From Kitasatospora mediocidica KCTC 9733 (GTDB taxonomy: Bacteria; Actinomycetota; Actinomycetes; Streptomycetales; Streptomycetaceae): a stretch of 64,000 nt of DNA. This document shows, piece by piece, positions 1 through 9,138 of this stretch (the first letter of the stretch is position 1; every line of letters begins with the position of its first letter). The notes below the pieces were generated by a model that worked only from the letters and a program-made list of their open reading frames with translations, did not search any database and had not been told where the DNA came from. The translations under genes and the position numbers were made by a program. The stretch lies in contig NZ_JQLN01000007.1 in assembly GCF_000744225.1 (NCBI RefSeq), forward strand, positions 1,488,001-1,552,000, written 5' to 3'.

Positions 1-772
1 CGTACAGGTCGCGCAGCCCTGGCACCCGCTCCCGCAGGCGCTCCGCCAGCGGCTCCGCACGTTCCTCGGCGGCCAGGTGATGGACCGTGATGTCCACCTC
101 CGCCTCTCCGGCCTGCTCGACCGCGATCTCCTCCAGCCGCGCGATCGCCCGGGACGCCGTGCGCACCTTCTCCAGCGGCTCGATCCGTCCGCCGGAGAGG
201 TGGAGCAGCGGCTTCACCGCGAGCGCGGAGCCGAGCAGCGCGCGGGCCGCGCCGATCCGGCCGCCACGTCGCAGGTACTCCAGGGTGTCGACGTAGAAGA
301 ACCCGTGCGAGGCACCGGCCCGTCGTTCGGCCGCCGCGACGACCCCGTCGAGCTCCTGTCCGGCCGCGACGGCCTCGGCGGCAGCCAGGACGGCGTAGCC
401 GAGCGCCATGCCGACCATCCGGCTGTCCACCACCCGCACCGGCAACTCGGCCTCGGCGGCAGCCAACCGGGCCGCCTCGCAGGTGCCGGACAGTTCGGCG
501 GACAGGTGGACGGAGACGACGCCCTCGGCGCCGGCCTCCGCCGCCGCGCGGTAGGCGGCGGCGAAGGTCTCGGGACCGGGCCGCGAGGTGGTCACCCGGC
601 GCTTGGCCCGCAGCGCCTCCGCGACGTCCTTCGGGGAGATCTCCACGCCCTCGACCAGAACCTCGTCGCCCACCACCACGCTCAGCGGGACCGTCGCGAT
701 CCGGTGCCGGTCAACGGCGTCCTGGGGCAGGTAGGCCGTGGAATCGGTGACAATCGCGAGGTGGGCGGGCAT
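1..772 (-). CDS. DegV family protein, C-terminus cut by window edge
   Basis: DegV/FakB-type proteins bind a fatty acid and, in Firmicutes, present it to a fatty-acid kinase; the role in actinobacteria is less clear. The protein begins at ATG 772 with the typical MPAHLAIVTDSTAYLP, in which the IVTDSTAYLP strand-loop is the family hallmark. About 20 residues into the second strand it shows VPLSVVVGDEV, followed near residue 65 by TTSRPGPETF, the family's (T)TS(R/Q)P ligand-contact loop. About 257 codons are present and the last part lies beyond position 1. It is divergently or singly placed upstream of a membrane-protein gene on the same strand. The family call is firm; the ligand is not known. 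Confidence 0.9.
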   Translation of the reverse strand, partial: MPAHLAIVTDSTAYLPQDAVDRHRIATVPLSVVVGDEVLVEGVEISPKDVAEALRAKRRVTTSRPGPETFAAAYRAAAEAGAEGVVSVHLSAELSGTCEAARLAAAEAELPVRVVDSRMVGMALGYAVLAAAEAVAAGQELDGVVAAAERRAGASHGFFYVDTLEYLRRGGRIGAARALLGSALAVKPLLHLSGGRIEPLEKVRTASRAIARLEEIAVEQAGEAEVDITVHHLAAEERAEPLAERLRERVPGLRDLY

Positions 773-864
773 GAGCCGGAGGTTACTCCCCGAACGTCAC
801 CGAGGACAGCGGGGATCGAGCGGCACCCGAACAGCGCGCGAGCGCCGAGCTCAGCCTCTCCCGC

Positions 865-1659
865 TCAACCCGCCGAGGACCCGGGGCTGGGCTTGCGCAG
901 ACGCTGGGCGAACCGGGTCAGCGGTTCGGCCAGCCCGAGCACCTCCTCGGCACTCAACCGCCCGCCCCCCGAACCGATGCCCGGCACCGGAGCATCAGCA
1001 GCGGACCCGGACGAAGCGGAAGAGGCAGCCCCAGCAGCAGCCCGCGCTGACCCTGCCCCCGCACCCGACCCCGTACCCAACCCCGCACCCGACCCCGCAC
1101 CCGCACCCGTGTCCCAGTGCCGCAGCGCACCCGCCTCGCTCTCGCAGTCCTGGCTGAGCCTGGCCAGCTCGTCCTCGGCGAAGCGGTGCATCCGGTCCTG
1201 CGCCGCCCACCGCATCGACTCGGCGGAGTGCGTGATCCGCCCCGCCCGCTCGCGCAGCTGCGGCAGCTTGGCGCTGACCCGGCTCGACTCGGGCTCACGC
1301 TCCAGCATGCGCAGCTCCCGGTCCAGCTCGGCCGCGTGCGCGTCCAGCCGCGCGAGCAGCTGCAGCGCCTCGGTGAGCTGCTCGTCCGCGCCCACTCCGC
1401 TCTCCAGCACCTCGCGGGTGCCCTGGAGCGCGGTGCGCAGCGAGAGCCGCACGCCGGCGATCTGCCCGGCGGCGCCCGGCTTGGTGTACGTCTTGGCCTT
1501 GAGCGTGACGTTCTCGACGGCCCGGCGGGCGTTGGCCTCGGTCCGTTCGACCGTGGCCGCCACCGCCCTGCCCGCCTTGACCGCCGCGACGATCAGGAGG
1601 GTCAGTATGCCGATCCCGAACAGCACGACCAGTGCGATCACTGCGCCGATCGCTTCCAT
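865..1659 (-). CDS. Hypothetical membrane-anchored coiled-coil protein
   Basis: The function is not recognised. The protein has 264 residues. An N-terminal hydrophobic segment (about residues 5-28, IGAVIALVVLFGIGILTLLI) should anchor it in the membrane with the rest in the cytoplasm. Residues about 35-165 are rich in Glu, Arg, Leu and Ala with heptad-like spacing, so a coiled coil is likely. After that comes a low-complexity Gly/Ala/Ser stretch (about 180-215) and a short conserved-looking tail (LSAEEVLGLAEPLTRFAQRL). It lies between leuS and the DegV gene on the same strand, the position of a conserved hypothetical gene in Streptomyces. The ATG start at 1659 gives a sensible membrane anchor. 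Confidence 0.75.
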   Translation of the reverse strand: MEAIGAVIALVVLFGIGILTLLIVAAVKAGRAVAATVERTEANARRAVENVTLKAKTYTKPGAAGQIAGVRLSLRTALQGTREVLESGVGADEQLTEALQLLARLDAHAAELDRELRMLEREPESSRVSAKLPQLRERAGRITHSAESMRWAAQDRMHRFAEDELARLSQDCESEAGALRHWDTGAGAGSGAGLGTGSGAGAGSARAAAGAASSASSGSAADAPVPGIGSGGGRLSAEEVLGLAEPLTRFAQRLRKPSPGSSAG

Positions 1660-1867
1660 GGGGGTTGCCGCCTTCCACGTGTGCCGAGGCTGTTCTCCGG
1701 GCCGGTCCCGCCGGTCCTGTCTCCGCTCCCCACGGTAGCCGCCCGGAGCCCCGCCGGGAGGGGATGCGGGGGCGCCGGGGCGGAGATCAGGGACAGCTCA
1801 GGGATGTCCCCGAGAGCCTGGCGCCCACCCACACCCCCGCACCCCCGCGCACCCCAAGCACGTCGAA

Positions 1868-1898
1868 GGCCGGCCCCCGGAAGCACCAGGGGCCGGCC
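1868..1898 (-). terminator. Hairpin terminator downstream of leuS
   Basis: A perfect 10-bp inverted repeat (GGCCGGCCCC / GGGGCCGGCC) with an 11-nt loop lies just 18 nt beyond the leuS stop codon. There is no U-run, which is common for Streptomyces hairpin terminators. Confidence 0.7.
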
Positions 1899-1916
1899 TC
1901 GGCAGATCATGAACCG

Positions 1917-4799
1917 TCAGCCGGTGACGATGTTCACCAGCTTCGGCGCGCGGGCGATCACCTTACGGATCGGCGCGTCACCGACGGCGGCGATCACGGC
2001 CGGGTCGGCCAGCGCCAGCGCCTCCAGCTCGGTGTCCGAGATCGAGGGGGCCACCTCCAGGCGGGCCTTGACCTTGCCCTTGATCTGCACGACGCAGGTG
2101 ACCGACTCGTCGACCACGTACACCGGGTCCGCGACGGGGTAGTCGGCGTACACCAGCGACTCGTCGTGGCCCAGCTTGCGCCACAGTTCCTCGGCGATGT
2201 GCGGAGCCAGCGGCGCGACCAGCAGGACCAGCTGCTCGGCCACGGCACGCGGCGTGCTGCCACGCTTGACCAGGTAGTTGTTCAGCTCGATGGCCTTGGC
2301 GACCGCCGTGTTGAAGCGCAGCCCGGACATGTCCGCGCGGATGCCGTCGATCGCCTTGTGCAGCGCGCGCAGCGTCGGCTCGTCGGCCGGCTCGTCGGTG
2401 ACCACCAGCTCGCCGGTCGCCTCCGAGACGACGTTGCGCCACAGCCGCTGCAGGAAGCGGTACGAGCCGACCACCGCGCGGGTGTCCCACGGACGCGAGA
2501 CGTCCAGCGGGCCCATCGCCATCTCGTACAGGCGCAGTGTGTCGGCGCCGTACTCCTCGCAGATGGTGTCGGGCGCCACCGCGTTCTTCAGCGACTTGCC
2601 CATCTTGCCGGCCTCGCGCTTGACCGCTTCGCCCTGCCAGAAGTAGCCGCCGTCGCGCTCCTCGATCTCGGCGGCCGGGACCGGGAAGCCGCGCTCGTCA
2701 CGGTAGACGTCGGCGGTGATCATGCCCTGGTTGAACAGCTTGTGGAACGGCTCGACCGAGCTGACGTGGCCCAGGTCGTGCAGCACCTTGTGCCAGAAGC
2801 GCGCGTACAGCAGGTGCAGCACGGCGTGCTCGGCCCCGCCGACGTACAGGTCCACGCCGCCGACCGGCTTGGTCTCCGTCGGGCCCAGCCAGTACTGCTC
2901 GTTGGCCGGGTCGACGACGCGCTCGGCGTTGACCGGGTCGATGTAGCGCAGCTCGTACCAGCAGGAACCCGCCCAGTTGGGCATGGTGTTGGTCTCGCGG
3001 CGGTAGCTGCGGACGCCGTCGCCCAGGTCCAGTTCGACGTTGACCCAGGCCTCGTTGCGCGACAGCGGGGTCTTCGGCGAACTCGCCGCGTCGTACGGGT
3101 CGTAGGTGTGCGGCGAGTAGTCCTCCACCTCGGGGACCTCGACCGGCAGCATCGAATCGGGCAGCGCGTGCATCACGCCGTCCTCGTCGTAGACGATCGG
3201 GAACGGCTCGCCCCAGTACCGCTGCCGGCTGAACAGCCAGTCGCGCAGCCGGAAGTTGACGGTTCCCTCGCCGATCCCGCGCTCGGTCAGCCAGGCGGTG
3301 ATCCGCGCCTTGGCGTCCGTCACGCTCAGACCGTCCAGCGAGACACCGGAGTTGGCCGAGTTGACGATGACCGAGTCGTAGGTGTCGAAGGCGTCGTCCC
3401 ACGCCGAGGCGTCCTGGTCGCGGCCGTCGGTCGGCTCGACGACGCAGCGGATCGGCAGCGCGAAGGCGCGGGCGAAGGCGAAGTCGCGGTGGTCGTGCGC
3501 CGGGACGGCCATGATCGCGCCGGTGCCGTAGCCCATCAGGACGTAGTCGGCGATGAACACCGGCACGCTCTCGCCGCTGACCGGGTTGGTCGCGTACGCG
3601 CCGGTGAAGACGCCGGTCTTGACCTTGGCCTCGACCTGGCGCTCGACGTCCGACTTGGACGCCGCGACCGCGCGGTAGGCGGCCACCGCCTCGGCCGGGG
3701 TGCCGGCGCCGCCGGTCCACTCGGCCGGCACGTCGGCCGGCCAGGCGGCGGGGACGATCGAGTCGACCAGCTCGTGCTCGGGGGCCAGCACCATGTAGGT
3801 GGCGCCGAACAGGGTGTCGGGCCGGGTGGTGAAGACCGTGATGGCCGAGCCGTCGGCGACCGGGAAGTCGACCCGGGCGCCCTCGGAGCGACCGATCCAG
3901 TTGCGCTGCTGCAGCTTGATGGCCTCGGGCCAGTCCAGCGGGTCCAGGTCGGCGATCAGCCGGTCACCGTAGGCGGTGATCCGCATCATCCACTGGCGCA
4001 GCTTGGACTTGAAGACCGGGAAGTTGCCGCGCTCGGACCGGCCGTCGGCGGTGACCTCCTCGTTGGCCAGCACGGTGCCCAGCCCGGGGCACCAGTTGAC
4101 CGGCACCTCCTTGGAGTACGCCAGGCGGTACTCCCCCAGCACCTCCTCGCGCTCCGCGCCGGACAGCTCGGACCAGCCGCGCCCGTCCGGGGTGGCCCGC
4201 TCGCCGCTCTCGAACTGGGCGACCAGCTCGGGGATCGGGCGCGCCGTGGCGGCCTCGGCGTCGTACCAGGAGTTGAAGATCTGCAGGAAGATCCACTGGG
4301 TCCAGCGGTAGTACTCCGGGTCGATCGTGGAGATCGACCGGCGCGAGTCGTGGCCCAGGCCCAGCCGGCGCAGCTGCGAGCGCATGTTGGCGATCGCGGC
4401 CTCGGTGGAGATCCGCGGGTGCTCACCGGTGGCCACCGCGTGCTGCTCGGCGGGCAGGCCGAAGGCGTCGTAGCCCAGCGTGTGCAGGACGTTGTGGCCG
4501 TTCATCCGCTGGTAGCGGGCGTAGACGTCGGTGGCGATGTAGCCCAGCGGGTGGCCGACGTGCAGGCCGGCGCCGGAGGGATACGGGAACATGTCCATGA
4601 TGAAGCTGTGCGGCTTCGCGCTCACCTCGCCGGCGGCGGGGTCGGACAGCGGACCCACCGGGTTGGGGGCGTTGAACGTCCCCTCCTTCTCCCAGACGTC
4701 CTGCCACCGTGACTCGATGTCGGCGGCCAGGGTGGATGAGTATCGGAACGGCTCGGTGGCGGCCTCGGCCGCGCCGGAGGCAGGTGTCGTCTCGCTCAT
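1917..4799 (-). CDS. leuS: Leucyl-tRNA synthetase
   Basis: Class I aminoacyl-tRNA synthetase that charges tRNA-Leu with leucine in the cytoplasm. The 960-residue length is normal for the actinobacterial enzyme. The HIGH motif is HVGH (residues 80-83, in GAGLHVGHPLGY). The KMSKS motif appears as KMGKS followed by LKN. Between them lie the CP1 editing domain, with the T-rich segment FTTRPDTLFGATY, and the catalytic-core return RQRYWGEPFP. The C-terminus ends with the usual small domain (VVQIKGKVKARL). The start ATG at 4799 is the first good start and agrees with homologues. The gene is preceded by a leader peptide and an attenuator (4875-4982), which predicts control by leucyl-tRNA supply. A hairpin terminator follows the gene. 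Confidence 0.98.
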   Translation of the reverse strand: MSETTPASGAAEAATEPFRYSSTLAADIESRWQDVWEKEGTFNAPNPVGPLSDPAAGEVSAKPHSFIMDMFPYPSGAGLHVGHPLGYIATDVYARYQRMNGHNVLHTLGYDAFGLPAEQHAVATGEHPRISTEAAIANMRSQLRRLGLGHDSRRSISTIDPEYYRWTQWIFLQIFNSWYDAEAATARPIPELVAQFESGERATPDGRGWSELSGAEREEVLGEYRLAYSKEVPVNWCPGLGTVLANEEVTADGRSERGNFPVFKSKLRQWMMRITAYGDRLIADLDPLDWPEAIKLQQRNWIGRSEGARVDFPVADGSAITVFTTRPDTLFGATYMVLAPEHELVDSIVPAAWPADVPAEWTGGAGTPAEAVAAYRAVAASKSDVERQVEAKVKTGVFTGAYATNPVSGESVPVFIADYVLMGYGTGAIMAVPAHDHRDFAFARAFALPIRCVVEPTDGRDQDASAWDDAFDTYDSVIVNSANSGVSLDGLSVTDAKARITAWLTERGIGEGTVNFRLRDWLFSRQRYWGEPFPIVYDEDGVMHALPDSMLPVEVPEVEDYSPHTYDPYDAASSPKTPLSRNEAWVNVELDLGDGVRSYRRETNTMPNWAGSCWYELRYIDPVNAERVVDPANEQYWLGPTETKPVGGVDLYVGGAEHAVLHLLYARFWHKVLHDLGHVSSVEPFHKLFNQGMITADVYRDERGFPVPAAEIEERDGGYFWQGEAVKREAGKMGKSLKNAVAPDTICEEYGADTLRLYEMAMGPLDVSRPWDTRAVVGSYRFLQRLWRNVVSEATGELVVTDEPADEPTLRALHKAIDGIRADMSGLRFNTAVAKAIELNNYLVKRGSTPRAVAEQLVLLVAPLAPHIAEELWRKLGHDESLVYADYPVADPVYVVDESVTCVVQIKGKVKARLEVAPSISDTELEALALADPAVIAAVGDAPIRKVIARAPKLVNIVTG

Positions 4800-4874
4800 G
4801 GTCCTTCAAGCTCCATCGATGTCAGATAGCGAATCGTCAGCCGGGCTGGTCTGCCGGGAAGCTGCGGGGGAAAC

Positions 4875-4897
4875 AAAAAAGCCCCTCGCAGGAGGGG
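4875..4897 (-). terminator. Intrinsic terminator/attenuator in the leuS leader
   Basis: Read on the minus strand this is a 6-bp G+C stem (CCCCTC / GAGGGG, 4-nt loop) followed directly by six U residues. It lies about 75 nt upstream of the leuS start and 47 nt downstream of a leader ORF with three Leu codons. A U-tract terminator placed before the gene is the usual form of a transcription attenuator. True U-runs are rare in this genome, which makes this one stand out. Confidence 0.8.
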
Positions 4898-4943
4898 ACG
4901 CCACGCTGACTCCGGCGAGGCCCGAACGGGCGGCCGGTCCTGG

Positions 4944-4982
4944 TCAGCGCGGCCGGCTAAGGAGCAGGCGCACGGTTCGCAT
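4944..4982 (-). CDS. leuS leader peptide (12 residues)
   Basis: A 13-codon ORF on the leuS strand encodes MRTVRLLLSRPR and stops at TGA. Codons 6-8 are CTG CTC CTT, three consecutive leucines, including the rare CTT. It ends about 47 nt before the U-tract terminator and about 145 nt before leuS. Ribosome stalling on the Leu codons when charged tRNA-Leu is short would be expected to favour an antiterminator fold. There is no ribosome binding site, and a -10-like TACCCT lies 6 nt upstream of the ATG, so the mRNA may be leaderless. Leader-peptide attenuation of amino-acid genes is known in actinobacteria; its use here is inferred from the sequence. Confidence 0.75.
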   Translation of the reverse strand: MRTVRLLLSRPR

Positions 4983-4988
4983 GGGGTC

Positions 4989-4994
4989 AGGGTA
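4989..4994 (-). promoter_or_regulatory. Putative -10 box of the leuS leader transcript
   Basis: TACCCT (fits TANNNT) ends 6 nt before the leader-peptide ATG. Transcription would then begin at or next to the ATG, giving a leaderless leader-peptide mRNA. I see no good -35 element. Confidence 0.45.
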
Positions 4995-5087
4995 CCGCAG
5001 GCACACCCGGCCGGTGGCGAGAGGCCCGCGCCGCCCGCCACCGTCGGCAGCGTGAGGCCGGGCCCCAGCCGCCCCCGTCGGAAGCCG

Positions 5088-6089
5088 TCAGGCCCGTTCG
5101 GCGAGCCGCTCGTCGCGCAGCTCCGCCCAGCGCAGCGAGTCGTGGATGCCCTCGGCCAGCGAGTACTGCGGCGTCCAGCCGAGCAGCCGCGCCGCACGGT
5201 CGCTGCGGGTGTAGGCGCCCGCCACGTCACCCGGACGCGGCCCGGTCTCGACCACCGCGACCGGGGTCTCGACCACGCTGTTGAAGGCCGCCACCAGCTC
5301 GTTCACCGTGCTGCCGGTCCCGGTGCCCAGGTTGATCACGAACGACCGGGTGTCCCCCGCCAGCACCTCGTCGAACCGCCCGAGCGCGGCGACGTGCGCG
5401 GTCGCCAGGTCCCAGACGTGGATGTAGTCGCGGATCCCCGACCCGTCCCGGGTGGCGTAGTCCGTGCCGGTGATCCGGAACGGGGCGCCCTCCTCCTGGG
5501 CCTCGATGAGCTTGCCGACCGCATGGCTGGGCCGGCGCTGCTGGAGGCCGGTGCGCATCTTCGGGTCGGCGCCGATCGGGTTGAAGTAGCGCAGCGAGAG
5601 GATCCGGATCGGCTGGGTGGCGGCGATGTCGGCGAACATCGCCTCGCAGACGGCCTTGGTGCGCGCGTACGGGCTCTGCGGCGCGAGCGCGGAGTCCTCG
5701 TCGACGCTGAAGTCCTCGCCCGGCTCGTAGATCGAGCCCGACGAGCTGAAGACCATCCGGGCGCAGCCGTTGCGCAGCAGGTGCCCCACGAACTCCAGGC
5801 TCTTGGCGACGTTGGCCCGGTAGTAGCCCAGCGGGTCGCCCACCGAGTCCGGGACGACGATCAGCGCGGCGCAGTGCACGACGGCCTCGATGTCCGGGTG
5901 CTCGGCGAAGATCCGGTCGACCAGCGCGCCGTCGGCGATGTCACCCTCGTAGAACGCCCGGCCCTCGGTGAACTCCCGGCGTCCGGTCACCAGGCTGTCC
6001 AGCACGACGGGGGTGATGCCCGCGTCCAGGCAGGCCGAGCCGATGGTGCTGCCGATGAACCCGGCGCCACCGGAGATGAGTACCTTCAT
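5088..6089 (-). CDS. galE: UDP-glucose 4-epimerase
   Basis: Extended short-chain dehydrogenase/reductase that interconverts UDP-glucose and UDP-galactose with bound NAD. The 333-residue protein has the Rossmann motif GGAGFIG at residues 7-13, the HCAA segment typical of GalE at about 72-75, the Ser of SSSGSIYE near residue 116, and the catalytic pair Tyr141 and Lys145 in SPYARTK. The RYFNPIGA substrate loop and a C-terminal RPGDVAGAYT segment are also typical. The ATG at 6089 starts directly at the Rossmann strand. The gene stands alone on the minus strand upstream of the leuS leader. It probably supplies UDP-galactose for envelope glycans. The exact sugar specificity cannot be read from the sequence. 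Confidence 0.93.
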   Translation of the reverse strand: MKVLISGGAGFIGSTIGSACLDAGITPVVLDSLVTGRREFTEGRAFYEGDIADGALVDRIFAEHPDIEAVVHCAALIVVPDSVGDPLGYYRANVAKSLEFVGHLLRNGCARMVFSSSGSIYEPGEDFSVDEDSALAPQSPYARTKAVCEAMFADIAATQPIRILSLRYFNPIGADPKMRTGLQQRRPSHAVGKLIEAQEEGAPFRITGTDYATRDGSGIRDYIHVWDLATAHVAALGRFDEVLAGDTRSFVINLGTGTGSTVNELVAAFNSVVETPVAVVETGPRPGDVAGAYTRSDRAARLLGWTPQYSLAEGIHDSLRWAELRDERLAERA

Positions 6090-6209
6090 GCCGAAAACGC
6101 TCCTTCGTGTCCGCCCGATGATCAGGCTTCACCGCCCGAGCCTAGGGTCCGACGCGGCCGCGCGGCTCAGCGCCCCGGACAACAACCGGGCACGTCAGCT
6201 GACGTTCCG

Positions 6210-7517
6210 TCAATTCACGTCGGTCGAGAGCCGGGAGGCGGTGTCGAAGTCCCGCAGGGCGCGGGCCACCCGGGCGGACTGCATGCCGGCGGCCAGCCGG
6301 CGGGCCCGGTCGGCGATCGGGGCGGCCTGCCCGGGCTCGCCGGTGCGGCGGTAGGAGTCGGCCAGCCGGACCATCAACAGGGCCTTCGCGCGGGCCCGCT
6401 CGGGAGTCAGCTCGCGAACGGCCGACGCGAGCAGCACCCGGGCCCGCTCGTGGTCGCCGAGGAAGAGGTGGGCCTCGCCGACCATGCCGTCCAGGTCGGC
6501 CCGCCGCTGGCCCTCGTGGGGCTCGTCGGCGAGGGCCGCGAAGGCCTGCTCGGCCGCCTGCTCGGCGCCGGCCCGCTCGCCGCGGCGGCCGTGCGCCCGG
6601 GCGATCCGGCCCAGCTGGAGGGCGCGTTCGCCCGCACTGAGCGACCCCTCGGCCGCGCGCAGCGCGGTGTCGAGCATCGCCACGGTGTCCAGGCCGCGCC
6701 CGGCCGGTCCGTCGGTGGCCTGGACCGCGAGGCAGCCGACCACGCTCACCCCGAGCCGCGGGTCCCCCGAGACGTGGGCGGCGCGCAGCGCGGCGACGAA
6801 GGCGCGCTGCGCGGCGGCCTCGTTGCCCATGTCGTAGTCGGCCCAGCCGACCAGCCGGGCCAGCCGGCCGGCCGCGCCGTAGAGCCCGCGGCCCAGCGGC
6901 TCGTCCCAGGCGTACGAGCCGAGTTCCAGCAGCTTTCCCACCATCGAGAGTTCGGCCTTGGCCGGGGTGAGCACGAGGCCGCCGCCGCAGGACTGCTCCA
7001 GCCGCCGCTTGCTGTCATGGCTGATCCGCAGGTCGGCCAGCTGCTCGGGGGCGATCCGCAGCGCCCCCTCGCCGCCGGTGACGGGCGGCGGCGGGGAGGC
7101 CCAGTGCCGGGCCGCCAGCGCCAGTTCGTCGCCGCGGAACAGGTCGGTCAGCCGGACCGGGCCGGCCTCCGCCGCCGCCTCGCGCAGCGCGGTCTGCGCG
7201 GTGTCGGCGGTCCAGGGGTCGGTGAGCAGCTGGGGCGAGAGCGCCTTGGCGCCGCGGCGGCTGCCCATCCGCCCCCACAGCTGCTGGTACGTCACCGCGA
7301 TCCCGACCGCGCGGCTGAGCACCTCGCAGACCGCCTGGTCGTGCGGCGCGCGCGGCACCATGCCCCGGTCGCGCCACTTGTACGGCGCGGTGGAGCTGAT
7401 CGCCAGGTCGGCGGGCAGCACCAGGTTGACCTCCCGCGCCAGGCGTTCGGGGTTCCAGGCCAGCTGGTGCAGTATCCGCGCCAGCTCTTCGTTCCGCTTG
7501 CGCGCCAGGTCGGACAT
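6210..7517 (-). CDS. Putative regulator with TPR-like C-terminal repeats
   Basis: The protein (435 residues from ATG 7517) starts with a helix-turn-helix-like region (LARILHQLAWNPERLAREVN, then PYKWRDRGMVPRAPHDQAVCEVLSRA), the arrangement of a family of Streptomyces regulators. From about residue 190 the sequence is almost all Ala/Leu/Arg-rich helix pairs with spacing like tetratricopeptide repeats. NsdA-type Streptomyces regulators of development and antibiotic production share this general build, but I cannot assign this one to that family with certainty. The start was chosen at MSDLARKRNE because the upstream extension is low-complexity and lacks a ribosome site. It is divergent from the MFS transporter gene, and the 130-bp gap may hold promoters for both. 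Confidence 0.6.
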   Translation of the reverse strand: MSDLARKRNEELARILHQLAWNPERLAREVNLVLPADLAISSTAPYKWRDRGMVPRAPHDQAVCEVLSRAVGIAVTYQQLWGRMGSRRGAKALSPQLLTDPWTADTAQTALREAAAEAGPVRLTDLFRGDELALAARHWASPPPPVTGGEGALRIAPEQLADLRISHDSKRRLEQSCGGGLVLTPAKAELSMVGKLLELGSYAWDEPLGRGLYGAAGRLARLVGWADYDMGNEAAAQRAFVAALRAAHVSGDPRLGVSVVGCLAVQATDGPAGRGLDTVAMLDTALRAAEGSLSAGERALQLGRIARAHGRRGERAGAEQAAEQAFAALADEPHEGQRRADLDGMVGEAHLFLGDHERARVLLASAVRELTPERARAKALLMVRLADSYRRTGEPGQAAPIADRARRLAAGMQSARVARALRDFDTASRLSTDVN

Positions 7518-7650
7518 GGCTCGACCGTAGCGGGCCCGCCGGACGGACGGGCAACGGCCCCGACAGTCACTGTCCGTGATCAACGCCGCCGAACGGGCCA
7601 GCAGAATCACCCGGCTTTGGGCCGTACCGACGTTTCAACCGTAACCAGGA

Positions 7651-8991
7651 GTGCACGAAAGCCGTAGGACAGGTCGGAAATCCCCTGGTCCTCCCCTGGA
7701 AGCGGTGACCCCCGTGCTGTCCTCTGCCACCCTGACCCGTCCCCCGGCCGCACCCCCCGGCACCCCCCGGCCGCGCGGCCGGCTCGGCCGGATCGGCCGC
7801 CGCCGGGGCCTGGTAGCCGCCGCCGTGGTGCTGAACCAGCTCGCGTACGGCTCGGTCTACTCCTGGAGCATCCTGTCGGCCGGCCTGCAGTCACCGCAGA
7901 GCGGCTTCGCGCTCGGCCGGGACGAGGCCGGGCTGCCGTTCGCCACCGCGCACGCCCTGGTCTTCGTCGGCACGGTACTGGGCGGCCTGCTGATGAGCCG
8001 TCGCCCGCCGCGCGGGATCGCCGTGCTCGCCGGGGTGCTCTACGCCGGCGGCCTGTTGCTGGCCGGCTGCGCGAACGGCCGCGGCGACTTCTGGCTGGTG
8101 CTGCTCGGCTACGGCGTGATCGCCGGTGTCGGCCTGGGCCTGGGCTACATCGTGCCGACCACCATGCTGCAGAAGTGGTTCCCCTCGCACCGGGCGCTGG
8201 CGGCCGGCGTCGCCACCGGCGGCTTCGGCCTGGGCTCGGTGATCGGCGCGCCGCTGATGCGGGCCCTGGTGGCGCACTTCCACGCCGATCCGGCCCGGGC
8301 GCTGCTGGTGCTGGGCGGGATCTTCCTGGTGACCACGCTGACCGGCGCCGCGTTCTTCCGCAACCCGCCGCAGCCGACGGCCACCGCCGGGCGCGGCGCC
8401 CTGCGCGGCCACCGGACGGCGCAGGCGCTGCGCACCCCGCAGTGGTACCTGCTGACCGTCATCCTGCTCTTCAACACCGCCGCCGGAATCAGCATGCTCT
8501 CCGTGGTGGCCCCCGCGGCCGGCAGCCTGACCGGCCTGAGCCCGACCGCCGCCGCCGCGCTGACCGGCGCGCTCGGGGTGTTCAACACGGTCGGACGTCC
8601 GCTCTGGGGCTGGCTCTCGGGCCGCACCGGGCTGATGACCGCCTTCGTGCTGATGCTCACCTCGCAGGGGCTCTGCCTGATCGCGCTCTCCCAGGTCTCG
8701 ACGCCGGCGATGTTCTTCCCGCTGGCCGCCCTGGTCTGCCTGTCCTTCGGCGGCGGCTTCGCCACCATGCCCGCCGTGGCGTCGGAGTTCTTCGGCCTGG
8801 CCCATGTCGGCGCGATCTACGGGCTGATGCTGATCGGGTGGAGCCTGGCCGGGATCTTCGGGCCGCTGCTGGTCTCCCGGCTGGCGGCGGACGCCGGATA
8901 CGGCACGGCGTTCCTGGTGCTCGGCACGATCACCGTGGCCGCCGCCGCGCTGCCCTGGCTGACGTCCCGTCCGAAGCCGCTGCCGGCCTGA
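7651..8991 (+). CDS. OFA-family MFS transporter
   Basis: Major facilitator superfamily membrane protein of the oxalate/formate antiporter (OFA) type, which moves small organic anions such as oxalate or pyruvate across the membrane. About 12 hydrophobic segments are visible. Family features are the N-terminal QLAYGSVYSWSILS, the loop GLGLGYIVPTTMLQKWFPSHRALAAGVATGGFGLGS (with the WFP and RA-AG motifs between helices 5 and 6), and the GRPLWGWLSGRTG loop between helices 8 and 9. The start is uncertain: GTG 7651 gives 446 residues, while GTG 7705 or 7714 would remove a Pro-rich N-terminal tail; none has a well-spaced ribosome site. The gene ends at a strong bidirectional terminator. The substrate is not known. 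Confidence 0.8.
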   Translation: MHESRRTGRKSPGPPLEAVTPVLSSATLTRPPAAPPGTPRPRGRLGRIGRRRGLVAAAVVLNQLAYGSVYSWSILSAGLQSPQSGFALGRDEAGLPFATAHALVFVGTVLGGLLMSRRPPRGIAVLAGVLYAGGLLLAGCANGRGDFWLVLLGYGVIAGVGLGLGYIVPTTMLQKWFPSHRALAAGVATGGFGLGSVIGAPLMRALVAHFHADPARALLVLGGIFLVTTLTGAAFFRNPPQPTATAGRGALRGHRTAQALRTPQWYLLTVILLFNTAAGISMLSVVAPAAGSLTGLSPTAAAALTGALGVFNTVGRPLWGWLSGRTGLMTAFVLMLTSQGLCLIALSQVSTPAMFFPLAALVCLSFGGGFATMPAVASEFFGLAHVGAIYGLMLIGWSLAGIFGPLLVSRLAADAGYGTAFLVLGTITVAAAALPWLTSRPKPLPA

Positions 8992-9022
8992 CCGAGCTGA
9001 CCGGCCCGGCGGTCCGGAAACG

Positions 9023-9060
9023 ACTTGACCCACCTACCAGAGCTGGTAGGTGGGTCAAGT
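9023..9060. terminator. Bidirectional terminator between transporter and tRNA-Ala
   Basis: A perfect 17-bp inverted repeat (arms 9023-9039 and 9044-9060, 4-nt loop GAGC) sits between the plus-strand transporter and the minus-strand tRNA-Ala gene. It begins 31 nt after the transporter stop and ends 5 nt before the tRNA 3' end, so it can serve both. Confidence 0.9.
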
Positions 9061-9065
9061 GTCTG

Positions 9066-9138
<73 letters not shown>

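Noticed and set aside
77..4712. Very long open frames on the plus strand opposite the DegV, membrane-protein and leuS genes
   Set aside because: They mirror real genes on the other strand; GC-rich codon bias leaves antisense frames open. Composition is Arg/Gly/Ala-rich with no known motif.
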